Below, in pieces: positions 24,013-31,567 of a stretch of 64,000 nt of DNA. Below the pieces are notes generated by a model. That model was not told the DNA's origin, searched no databases, and saw only the letters and a list, made by a program, of their open reading frames with translations. Position numbers and translations under genes: made by a program. The number at the start of each line of letters is the position of its first letter. Positions within the stretch are counted from its first letter, which is position 1. Source of the stretch: Maricaulis sp036231565 (GTDB lineage Bacteria; Pseudomonadota; Alphaproteobacteria; Caulobacterales; Maricaulaceae); contig JAZAHA010000014.1 in the NCBI GenBank assembly GCA_036231565.1, forward strand, positions 1-64,000, read 5' to 3'.

Positions 24013-25041
24013 TCAGCTCCAGTCCAGAACCACCTTGCCTGATTTGCCGGCCCGCATGGCGTCGAAACCCTTCTGGAATTCGTCGGCGGTGTAGCGGTGG
24101 GTGATGATGCGCGAGACGTCCAGACCGCTTTCGAGCATGGCGATCATCTTGTACCAGGTCTCGAACATCTCGCGGCCATAGACGCCTTTCAGCGTGATCG
24201 CCTTGAGGACAAGCTGGCCGAAATCCACCTCGATCGGCCTGGACGGCAGGCCGAGCATCGCGATCTTGCCGCCCATCACCATATTGTTGAGCATCGAGCC
24301 GAAAGCCTGCGGCGCGCCGGACATTTCCAGGCCGACATCGAAGCCTTCCGTCATCTTCAGCTCCTTGCGCACATCGCGCAGGTCTTCCTTCGAGACATCG
24401 ACCGTGCGGATATTCGGCGCGACCTGGCTGGCCAGGTGGAGACGGTGCGTATTGATGTCGGTCAGCACGACATGGCGCGCACCGACATGGCGGGCGATCG
24501 CCGCCGCCATGATGCCGATCGGTCCGGCGCCGGTGATCAGCACATCCTCGCCGATCAGGTCGAACTGCAGCGCCGTGTGCACGGCATTGCCCAGCGGGTC
24601 GAGAATGGCGCCCATCTCGTCGGGCACTTCTTCCGGCAGCGGCACGACATTGAAGGCCGGCAGTTTCATGTATTCGGCAAAGGCGCCGGGGATGTTCACA
24701 CCAACGCCGCGCGTGTCGGGATCGAGGTGGAACCGGCCCGCCCGCGCCGCGCGCGACGTGGCGCCGACCACATGGCCCTCGCCGGACACACGCTGGCCCA
24801 CTTTCACGCGGGTCACATTGCCGCCGACCTCGACGATCTCGCCGGCATATTCATGGCCCACCACCATCGGCGTCGGCACATTCTTCGCGGCCCAGTCATC
24901 CCAGTTATAGATGTGGATGTCGGTGCCGCAGATGGCCGTCTTGGTGATGCGGATCAGCACATCGTCCGGGCCGATCTTGGGCATCGGCACATCGTCCATC
25001 CAGATGCCTTCTTCCGGCTTGGCCTTGACCAGGGCTTTCAT
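24013..25041 (-). CDS. tdh: L-threonine 3-dehydrogenase
   Basis: 342 residues, the usual length. Tdh oxidises L-threonine to 2-amino-3-ketobutyrate with NAD. The catalytic zinc ligands are in ICGTDIHIYNWDDWA (Cys38 region) and GHEYAGEIVEVG; NAD binds at GAGPIGIMAAAIA. The usual structural zinc cysteine lobe is changed: the expected four-Cys cluster after GEGH is replaced by VVGATSRAARAGRFHLDPDT, which lacks cysteines. kbl, its normal partner, is 5 kb away. tdh begins 19 bases after an unknown membrane protein gene. Confidence 0.93.
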   Translation of the reverse strand: MKALVKAKPEEGIWMDDVPMPKIGPDDVLIRITKTAICGTDIHIYNWDDWAAKNVPTPMVVGHEYAGEIVEVGGNVTRVKVGQRVSGEGHVVGATSRAARAGRFHLDPDTRGVGVNIPGAFAEYMKLPAFNVVPLPEEVPDEMGAILDPLGNAVHTALQFDLIGEDVLITGAGPIGIMAAAIARHVGARHVVLTDINTHRLHLASQVAPNIRTVDVSKEDLRDVRKELKMTEGFDVGLEMSGAPQAFGSMLNNMVMGGKIAMLGLPSRPIEVDFGQLVLKAITLKGVYGREMFETWYKMIAMLESGLDVSRIITHRYTADEFQKGFDAMRAGKSGKVVLDWS

Positions 25042-25060
25042 GGCGTTTCCTCGACCTTTG

Positions 25061-25906
25061 CTAGCGGGTGCCCTTCTTGCGGGACCCTTTGGGCTTGGCG
25101 AGAAAATACATCACCGCGGCGGCGGGAAAAGTGAGCATGAATGGAATGAGCAGTATGCTCATGATTTCCGCTACATGGCCGTTCGAACCGGTCAGCCAGG
25201 TCAGGCAGATGGCAAAGGCGGCCAATGCAGGCGGCACCGCCAGCCAGCGCCGCCACTCATGCCAGACCGGACGTCCGGAGAACCATAACAGGGCCGACAG
25301 CAGCACGGCATAGGTCGCCATCAGCGCCCATTTGATCCAGGTGTCCTCGCGCAGGAATTCGATCCGGATCGGCAGGAAGCTGTCGAACACGAAAGAGGCC
25401 AGTTCCAGCGCCGGCGGGGCATTCTCGAACACCTCGTCCGACAGACAGTCGCGCAGGACCGGATCGCCGCCCTGAACGTCCGGCACGGTCTGGGCGTTGC
25501 AATGCGGGTTCTCGATCTCGTCGAGAATATCGTCGATCGTGGCGTTCTCCTGCCAGTCCGCAACGATCGTCGCCACCGCCAGGCCGACACCGAGAACGGC
25601 GAAGACATTGCCCCGCATCGCCATGCCCAGGAAGAGGCAGGCGGCCATACCCGCATAGGCGATGGGGAAGAAGACATCGATGAACTGCACGTGCCGGATA
25701 TAGTCGCGCATCTCCGCGCCGGCCTCGCCCTGCAGGAAGTCGAGATGCGCCACCTGCGTGGCGAATTCCAGGGCCAGGATGGGGGTGCTGAAACCGGAAT
25801 GCAGCGGCACGGCCGGCTCCGGCGGTGTACCGAAGGCCAGCGTCAGCAGGGTCGTTGCCAGCGCAAACAGGATGCAAAGCCCGAAGGTCCAACGCGATGG
25901 TGTCAT
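25061..25906 (-). CDS. unknown integral membrane protein
   Basis: 281 residues, not recognised. A hydrophobic N-terminal segment (about 7-27) is followed by a periplasmic-like stretch, two helices near 78-118, a second polar loop with several acidic residues and Cys (about 120-165), then three to four helices (about 205-270). The C terminus is basic (KPKGSRKKGTR). It begins the membrane protein-tdh-nitroreductase unit, ending 19 bases before tdh. No transport or enzyme motif stands out. Confidence 0.7.
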   Translation of the reverse strand: MTPSRWTFGLCILFALATTLLTLAFGTPPEPAVPLHSGFSTPILALEFATQVAHLDFLQGEAGAEMRDYIRHVQFIDVFFPIAYAGMAACLFLGMAMRGNVFAVLGVGLAVATIVADWQENATIDDILDEIENPHCNAQTVPDVQGGDPVLRDCLSDEVFENAPPALELASFVFDSFLPIRIEFLREDTWIKWALMATYAVLLSALLWFSGRPVWHEWRRWLAVPPALAAFAICLTWLTGSNGHVAEIMSILLIPFMLTFPAAAVMYFLAKPKGSRKKGTR

Positions 25907-25984
25907 GTCAGCCTCCCCTTCCCCGGCAGGATTTGGCCATGAACGCAGCGCCGCGACAAGGACTGCGTTTGCCGCTCAAAATTT

Positions 25985-26150
25985 TGTCATCCCGGCGGGA
26001 TGGCCCGCGAAGGCGGGCCGCAGGGCCGGGAGCCATAGACTCGATATTGGCCAAAAGCGGGTTCGATAGCGGAGTCTGTCAGGCGTGAACCCGGATTATG
26101 GGTCCCGGACCTGCGCCCGGCCCGAGGCCGGGCATTCATCCGGGATGACA
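25985..26150. repeat. mosaic palindromic repeat, family A copy 2
   Basis: Outer arms TGTCATCCCGG (25985-25995) and its complement CCGGGATGACA (26140-26150). Internal blocks match copy 1: GGCCCGCGAAGGCGGGCC and GGGCCGGGA on the left, GGGTCCCGGACC and CCCGGCCCGAGGCCGGGC on the right. The middle about 50 bases differ between copies. It lies between the start of the unknown membrane protein gene (25906) and the stop of the LhgO-like gene (26169), so may end the latter's transcript. Confidence 0.8.
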
Positions 26151-26168
26151 GGGCTGCCGGTTCTGCGG

Positions 26169-27278
26169 CTACCCCGCCAGCATCCCCGCAACATGCTCGC
26201 CGATGGCGAGCGAGGCGGTGAGGCCCGGGCTTTCGATGCCGAACAGTGTAACGAGGCCTTTCATGCCGTGCTGGCCGGCGCCATCGATGCGCCAGTCGGG
26301 ATGGGGCTCGCCGGGGCCATGAAGCTTGGGGCGTATACCGGCATAATCAGGCACGAGAACACCGTCAGGCATATCCGGCCAGAAACGGCGGATCGTGGCG
26401 TAGAAGGCTTCGCCGCGGGCCGGGTCGACGCTGTAATCCTCGTTCGCGACGAATTCCAGGTCCGGCCCGAACCGCGCCTGCCCGCCCAGATCGCGGCGGT
26501 AATGCGTGCCCAGCGCGCCGGGAATGGGCAGCGGGTAGACGAGATGCCGGAAGGGCGCCTTGCCGGCCATGGTGAAATAGACGCCCTTGCCCAGATGCAG
26601 CGGCGGGATCGCGTCGGCCGGATAGGTCTCCACCGTACCGGCGGCCGCCTGGGCACCCAGACCGGCTGCGATCACCAGATGGCGCGCGGTCACCTCCGTT
26701 GCATGATCGCCGCCCGTACGGATCGCAAAACCGCCGCCCTCCAGCGGCCGGGCGCCTGCGAACGGCGTGTTGACGGCAATCGCCCCGCCCCGGGCAGAAA
26801 TCTCGCCGGCCAGCGCGTCCATATAGCCATGGGCATCCATCACGCCGCTGGTCTGCGAGAGCAGCGCCGCCTCGGCCCTCAAGCCCGGCTCCAGCGCCCG
26901 CGCTTCCGCGCTGGTCAGGCGCTGCAAGCCCTCCACACCGTTCGCTGCGGCCTGTTCGAGGATGGCATCCAGCCGCTCGATCTCGTGCGGCTCGGTCGCC
27001 ACGACCAGCTTGCCGCAACGTTCATGCGCTACATGATGGCTGGCGAGGAAATCATAAAGCTTGCGGCGCCCCTCGACGCACAGCCGCGCCTTCAGCGAAC
27101 CTGAAGGATAGTAGAGCCCGCCATGAATCACCTCGGAATTGCGCGAGGAGACGCCCTGCCCGATCGCCCGTTCCTTCTCCAGCACAATCGTCTCGAATCC
27201 GCGCTGGACCAGGGCATAGGCACAGGCCAGCCCGACAGCCCCGGCCCCGATGATGATGGCGTCCGTATCGTGGGTCAT
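26169..27278 (-). CDS. FAD-dependent oxidoreductase, LhgO-like (L-2-hydroxyglutarate dehydrogenase family)
   Basis: 369 residues. The N-terminal dinucleotide-binding loop IIIGAGAVGLACAYAL is complete, with the Glu that binds the FAD ribose in VLEKE. The next block, GQGVSSRNSEVIHGGLYYP, is diagnostic for the DAO-fold enzymes YgaF/LhgO and L2HGDH, which return L-2-hydroxyglutarate to 2-oxoglutarate. The C-terminal FGIESPGLTASLAIGEHVA is likewise conserved. I infer the same reaction, although several side-branch enzymes share the motifs. It is a single-gene unit. Confidence 0.85.
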   Translation of the reverse strand: MTHDTDAIIIGAGAVGLACAYALVQRGFETIVLEKERAIGQGVSSRNSEVIHGGLYYPSGSLKARLCVEGRRKLYDFLASHHVAHERCGKLVVATEPHEIERLDAILEQAAANGVEGLQRLTSAEARALEPGLRAEAALLSQTSGVMDAHGYMDALAGEISARGGAIAVNTPFAGARPLEGGGFAIRTGGDHATEVTARHLVIAAGLGAQAAAGTVETYPADAIPPLHLGKGVYFTMAGKAPFRHLVYPLPIPGALGTHYRRDLGGQARFGPDLEFVANEDYSVDPARGEAFYATIRRFWPDMPDGVLVPDYAGIRPKLHGPGEPHPDWRIDGAGQHGMKGLVTLFGIESPGLTASLAIGEHVAGMLAG

Positions 27279-27360
27279 GCCCTCTCGCCTCCCGCTGCGA
27301 AGGCCATGATCGGTGTTCCCGGCGACCGCGTAAATGCCTGGAACCCATCAAGATCGGGCA

Positions 27361-27399
27361 AAAGAAAAGGCCGCCCCGTTTTCACGCAGGGCGGCCTCA
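27361..27399 (-). terminator. intrinsic terminator of the 398-residue membrane protein gene
   Basis: On the minus strand AGGCCGCCC (27398-27390) pairs with GGGCGGCCT (27377-27369) across a 12-base loop, followed by TTTCTTTT. It sits about 20 bases after the stop codon at 27421. Confidence 0.85.
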
Positions 27400-27420
27400 T
27401 TCCTGTGCCACCGCGGGCGG

Positions 27421-28617
27421 TCAGCCTTCGGCGGCGCTGACCGGCGGGAAGATGCGGCCGAGGGGGCCGCCCTGGGGAATGGGCAGCAGCAGGATCCGGC
27501 GCACCGGGTTCCAGGCCGCGCCCAGCAGGACAACGATCCCGCCCAGCACCAGCAGCGTCACGGCGACCACCACGCCGGCGCCCAGATCGGTCGAATTGAC
27601 GATGACACCGATCGACACGCCCGCGGTCACCAGGCCGGAGACGATCAGCGCGCGCCGGTTGATCAGCAGCGAGACCAGCGCAAACAGGCCGATCACCACC
27701 AGGGCTGTCACCGCAAGGCGCATCGCCTCGGCACTGTCCGCCGCCAGGGCTGCAAACAGGTTGATCGCGTCAGGGTTCGCGAAATCGCTCTCGCCCAGCG
27801 TAAGACCGACCTGCGCCATGTTGAGCACCGCGCCCAGCAGGATCGGCGCGGCAAAGAAATGCAGCCAGAAGGCCGTGCCGGACAGGCGCGTCTCGCGGCC
27901 CGGATCGCGGGCATCGAACAGGATCCCCGCCAGCAGCAGGGCGGCACCGGCGGCGACATTGATCGTCGGCATCCAGACAATGGCCGTATAGGGCTCGATG
28001 ACCAGCAGGGTCAGCACGGCCGTCATCACCGTGCCGGCGCCGACCAGCCCGCCGGCAAACGGCAGGCGATAGACGCGGTAATAGGCCATCATCGGCAGCA
28101 CGAAGGCGAGGCCGAACACGACCGGCATGACGCGCACCGAAAGCGGGATCTGCGAAACGACCGCCATCACCGCCTCGCGGCCGAAGGCCATGTTTTCTGC
28201 GCTCTCGCTGCCGAGTTCGAAACTGGTTTCGGAAATGCCCGCGACGTGGATCAGGAACTGGGCATAGCCCCAGACCAGAACGACGGCTGTCGCGACGCCG
28301 AACACGCCCGACAGCACAATGCCGGGCAGGATGCGGCGCTGTTTGCCGACCAGCAGCGCGGAGAGGAACCAGGCGAACACGGCGATACCGCCGATCAGCG
28401 CCATCAATATGGTCTGCCAGGCCTGGCTGCCCTCGGCCATGTCGAGCCCGGCCATCACCTGGCCGGCACCGACGCCGAGCCCGCCCAGCAGGATCAGCAC
28501 GCCGAGCGTGGTGAAGATGTCGTGGAAATTGTTGAGAAAGGGCAGCATCTCGTCGGAAGGACGGGCGCTGCTGGCGCGTATTTCGCTGGTATCCGTCATA
28601 TCGGTCCCCTGTGTCAC
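27421..28617 (-). CDS. unknown multi-pass membrane protein
   Basis: 398 residues, not recognised. The chain holds ten or more hydrophobic stretches with short polar turns and almost no extended soluble domain, starting with FHDIFTTLGVLILLGGLGVG (about residue 31). The N-terminal 28 residues are polar. A second ATG 18 bases in (28599; MTDTSEIRAS) is an equally good start. No transporter signature can be read. It is followed by a clear intrinsic terminator and is a single-gene unit. The even repeat-like spacing of helices may reflect an internal duplication, but I could not confirm that by eye. Confidence 0.7.
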   Translation of the reverse strand: MTQGTDMTDTSEIRASSARPSDEMLPFLNNFHDIFTTLGVLILLGGLGVGAGQVMAGLDMAEGSQAWQTILMALIGGIAVFAWFLSALLVGKQRRILPGIVLSGVFGVATAVVLVWGYAQFLIHVAGISETSFELGSESAENMAFGREAVMAVVSQIPLSVRVMPVVFGLAFVLPMMAYYRVYRLPFAGGLVGAGTVMTAVLTLLVIEPYTAIVWMPTINVAAGAALLLAGILFDARDPGRETRLSGTAFWLHFFAAPILLGAVLNMAQVGLTLGESDFANPDAINLFAALAADSAEAMRLAVTALVVIGLFALVSLLINRRALIVSGLVTAGVSIGVIVNSTDLGAGVVVAVTLLVLGGIVVLLGAAWNPVRRILLLPIPQGGPLGRIFPPVSAAEG

Positions 28618-28751
28618 CGTTACCCGTGTGATGCCCCCAAGCGATCATTCGGATGCAGAATTTCGCCGCAAAGGCGAAACTGCCGGACGATACTAGCGCC
28701 ATTCGGGCAAAGGGGCAGCGGGAAACCGATGACGCCCGTCCCCTCAGCAAG

Positions 28752-28781
28752 ACGCCGGCACCGCTGCAACGGTACCGGCGT
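28752..28781 (-). terminator. hairpin after the 128-residue coiled-coil protein gene
   Basis: On the minus strand ACGCCGGTACC pairs with GGTGCCGGCGT (11 bp including one G-U) across an 8-base loop, then CTTGCTG. It lies just past the stop codon at 28789. The tail is only weakly T-rich. Confidence 0.5.
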
Positions 28782-28788
28782 GTCCGGC

Positions 28789-29175
28789 CTATTCGGCCAG
28801 GTGACGGCTGGCTTCCAGCAGCGGCAGCCCGGCCTCGGTCGGGATGTAGATCACATCCTGGCCGTTCTCGCCCAGCGACTGGATCCACAGATAGCGCAGA
28901 TAGCCTTCCGGACCGCCCAGGCCTTCAGCCACGATGGCATTCGCTTCGGCGACACCATGGGCGCGCGCAATCTCGGCCTGGGCATTCAGCTCCTCGGCCT
29001 CCAGGCGCGCCTGGGCCTCCAGCACGGCGATACGGCGGTTCTGCTCGGCGCGGACCAGCTCGGCCCGGCCCGCCAGTTCCTGCTGCCAGACGCCATACTG
29101 GGGCAGACCCCACATCAGGGCACCGACAGACACGGCAAGGATGGCAGCACCGCTAACAAGCAGACTGAGTTTCAT
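28789..29175 (-). CDS. small membrane-anchored coiled-coil protein, resembling the tail of SPFH-domain proteins
   Basis: 128 residues from the ATG at 29175, preceded by GGAGGGACGT. One N-terminal helix (about 4-25), a periplasmic or cytoplasmic coiled coil (about 30-85: QQELAGRAELVRAEQNRRIA, then AQARLEAEELNAQAEIARAHG) and a short C-terminal segment YLRYLWIQSLG...VIYIPTEAGLPL. The Ala/Glu repeats and the 'YLRYLWIQSL' end look like the C-terminal half of stomatin/prohibitin-type proteins without the SPFH domain. It may be an evolutionary fragment that kept its own start and ribosome site. Function unknown. Confidence 0.68.
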   Translation of the reverse strand: MKLSLLVSGAAILAVSVGALMWGLPQYGVWQQELAGRAELVRAEQNRRIAVLEAQARLEAEELNAQAEIARAHGVAEANAIVAEGLGGPEGYLRYLWIQSLGENGQDVIYIPTEAGLPLLEASRHLAE

Positions 29176-29306
29176 ACGTCCCTCCATTCCAGCTAAACTC
29201 TTGAACACCAAGACATTAGCCGGAAAACCCGCAGGAAATCAGAGGGATTGGCGGACCGGGAATCCGGGGTCAGATCAAGCAAGTGGCCAACCTCACGACC
29301 GACTGC

Positions 29307-30095
29307 CTAGCCCTCTAGCCAATCATCGTCACTATAAAGCTTGCCTTCGATTTCATCGGCTAGCTGTGAATCCCCAATGCTCATGGCCCAGAAAGCATCG
29401 CCAAAGGTGCGCCAATAGGCTCCAAGGTCCTCCACGGAAAGCCCGACACGAAAGAAGGCATCGTAGGCTTTGACGCCGACGGAGACACCTTCGTCGATTG
29501 CTTCAAAAAGGTCTGTAAAAGTCAGCTCGTAATCATCTGAAACGCGGTAGGTTTTTCGGTCTCTTGACGACACAACAGAGTGCGAAATCCACTCTGACCT
29601 GAAGGTTCTTATAAGGCCAAAAAAGGGGCCATCGGCGTAGTTGTTGACGTTCTCAATGCTTGCCTCAACCGCTGCCCAGTCCTTTTGCTCTCGCGCCGTC
29701 GCTTCCCGATTTCGGGTCTGCTGGCACTCGGTTGCAACCGACACAGCTCCCCACTTTCGAGAATACGCCTTGTACGACTGTTCGACCGCTGAAGTCCCGT
29801 TGAAGACATCTGCAACATAGAGCAACGACAAGTTTGCGGCCGGTCCCTTCCCTCCTGGTTTGGAGAATAGTCTATCGAGGGTCGAAACAGCGTCCCTCAA
29901 AAGGGAGGTCTCAATCAGCTTGAACACGTTTCCGCGATATGTCCCATCGAAGGCATTACGAACAGTTTCATGCTCGAAAATACCTTGCAGCACCGAGCGC
30001 AACATGACGAGGCGCTGCAGATCCTTCGACACACGCCCTTTTGCCTGTCGTAATTCGGGCGGCCAATCTTGCTCCAAGTTTGAAGGGTTTTGCAT
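29307..30095 (-). CDS. HEPN-domain protein, AbiU2-like
   Basis: 262 residues. Not closely recognised, but the long helices and the motif RSEWISHSV (Arg166 to His172) fit the R-X4-6-H active site of HEPN nucleases as seen in AbiU2-type proteins of abortive infection systems. The segment DAVSTLDRLFSKPG in the first half is also common in that family. The codon use and base composition are visibly AT-richer than all neighbouring genes. It starts 6 bases downstream of kbl, with AAGGA as the ribosome site between. No antitoxin-like partner is adjacent. I see it as a recent arrival that is read from the kbl transcript; RNase activity is an inference. Confidence 0.62.
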   Translation of the reverse strand: MQNPSNLEQDWPPELRQAKGRVSKDLQRLVMLRSVLQGIFEHETVRNAFDGTYRGNVFKLIETSLLRDAVSTLDRLFSKPGGKGPAANLSLLYVADVFNGTSAVEQSYKAYSRKWGAVSVATECQQTRNREATAREQKDWAAVEASIENVNNYADGPFFGLIRTFRSEWISHSVVSSRDRKTYRVSDDYELTFTDLFEAIDEGVSVGVKAYDAFFRVGLSVEDLGAYWRTFGDAFWAMSIGDSQLADEIEGKLYSDDDWLEG

Positions 30096-30101
30096 TCCTT
30101 A

Positions 30102-31304
30102 TCAGATCACCCCCATCTCCCTGCCCACTTTCGTGAACGCCGCCACGGCGCGGTCGATCATCTCCGGCGTGTGGGCGGCGGACATCTGGGTGCGGATGCG
30201 GGCCTTGCCCTTGGGCACAACCGGATAGAAGAAGCCGATCACATAGACGCCCTCCTCCATCAGTTTCGCCGCCATTTCCTGGGCCAGTTTCGCATCGCCC
30301 AGCATTACCGGAATGATCGGATGCTCGCCCGGCAGGAGGTCGAAACCGGCTTCGCTCATGCCGGCGCGGAAGCGTTTGGCATTGTCGAACAGGCGCGCGC
30401 GCAGATCGTCGCCCTCGGCCACCATGTCGAGCGCCTTCAGCGAGGCGCCTGCAATGGCCGGCGCCAGCGAGTTGGAGAAGAGATAGGGCCGCGAGCGCTG
30501 GCGCAGCATGTCGATGATTTCCTTGCGCGCCGCGGTGAAGCCGCCCATCGCCCCACCCAGCGCCTTGCCCAGCGTGCCGGTGATGATGTCGATCTCGCCG
30601 AAAACGCCGCAATGTTCCGGTGTGCCGCGGCCCTTCGCGCCCATGAAGCCGTGGGCGTGGCAATCATCCACCATGGTCAGCGCGTCATACTGTTTCGCCA
30701 GCCGCACGATCTCCGGCAGATTGGCGATATAGCCGTCCATGGAGAAGACGCCGTCGGTGACGATCAGGATGTGGCGCGCGCCGTCGGCCCGGGCCTGTTT
30801 CAGCTGGGTCTCCAGATCGGCCATGTCCGAATTGGCATAGCGATAGCGCTTCGCCTTGCACAGGCGCACACCGTCGATGATCGAGGCATGGTTGAGCGCG
30901 TCGGAGATGATCGCATCCTCCGGCCCCAGCAGCGGTTCGAACACGCCGCCGTTTGCGTCGAAGGCGGCCGCATAGAGGATGGCGTCCTCGCAGCCGGTAA
31001 AGGCGGCGATCTTCGCTTCCAGCTGCTTGTGCAGATCCTGGGTGCCGCAGATGAAGCGCACCGAGGCGACGCCGAAACCATGACTGTCCAGCGTCGTCTT
31101 CGCCGCCTCGATCAGTTCCGGCCGGTTCGCCAGGCCGAGATAGTTGTTGGCGCAGAAATTGATGACATGGCTCTCATCGCCATTCGCCCGCACATCGATC
31201 TCGGAGAATTGCTGCGAGGTGATGATCCGCTCACGCTTGTAGAGCCCGTCGGCCTCGATGGTCTCCAGCTCGGCTCTGAGATCGGCGAAAAAGGCGTCGG
31301 ACAT
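30102..31304 (-). CDS. kbl: glycine C-acetyltransferase (2-amino-3-ketobutyrate CoA ligase)
   Basis: 400 residues. Kbl splits 2-amino-3-ketobutyrate with CoA into glycine and acetyl-CoA, the step after Tdh. It is an alpha-oxoamine synthase: NFCANNYLGLANRP near residue 49, the PLP ring Asp-His pair in VDDCHAHGFMG, and the PLP lysine in GTLGKALGGAMGG (about residues 236-248). In most proteobacteria kbl is next to tdh; here an HEPN gene follows it and tdh is 5 kb downstream on the same strand. Confidence 0.95.
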   Translation of the reverse strand: MSDAFFADLRAELETIEADGLYKRERIITSQQFSEIDVRANGDESHVINFCANNYLGLANRPELIEAAKTTLDSHGFGVASVRFICGTQDLHKQLEAKIAAFTGCEDAILYAAAFDANGGVFEPLLGPEDAIISDALNHASIIDGVRLCKAKRYRYANSDMADLETQLKQARADGARHILIVTDGVFSMDGYIANLPEIVRLAKQYDALTMVDDCHAHGFMGAKGRGTPEHCGVFGEIDIITGTLGKALGGAMGGFTAARKEIIDMLRQRSRPYLFSNSLAPAIAGASLKALDMVAEGDDLRARLFDNAKRFRAGMSEAGFDLLPGEHPIIPVMLGDAKLAQEMAAKLMEEGVYVIGFFYPVVPKGKARIRTQMSAAHTPEMIDRAVAAFTKVGREMGVI

Positions 31305-31391
31305 GGCGGGGGGCTCCTTGGGGCAACTGTCCGCCCCTTCTATTGAGCCAGCGGGCGCTTGTCATCCTGCCGGAGCTCCGCCGCGCGCTTT

Positions 31392-31562
31392 CTTCCCCAA
31401 CGAAAGTTGGGGAAGTGGGCCGATGCGCAGCATCGGGTCGAAGGGGCCTTTGGAGCCGAAGGCGAAGAAGGAAGGCGGCGAAGCCTGACGCAGAGATTCC
31501 GCCGCGCTGCGCACGGCGGCCCCTCCACCACTTCGTGGTCCCCCTCCCCATTCCATGGGGAG
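31392..31562. repeat. mosaic palindromic repeat, family B copy 1
   Basis: Begins with the hairpin CTTCCCCAACGAAAGTTGGG (continuing GAAG to 31415), then GTGGGCCGA-[GC hairpin]-GGTCGAAGGGG, a purine-rich stretch, CCACCACTTCGTGGT, and closes with a CCTCCCCATTCCATGGGGAGG hairpin (31542-31562, shown as arms CCTCCCCAT and ATGGGGAGG). The GGGGAAGTGG.CCGA..GGTCGAAGGGG block recurs at 46092-46136. It lies 5 bases after the serine hydrolase stop (31568) and fills the gap up to kbl. Confidence 0.75.
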
Positions 31563-31567
31563 GAAAC

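Noticed and set aside
22784..30095. Superinfection-immunity-like and HEPN genes as parts of a prophage or defence island
   Set aside because: They lie 6.5 kb apart among metabolic genes, with no integrase, capsid or tail genes and no attachment-site repeats or tRNA target seen.
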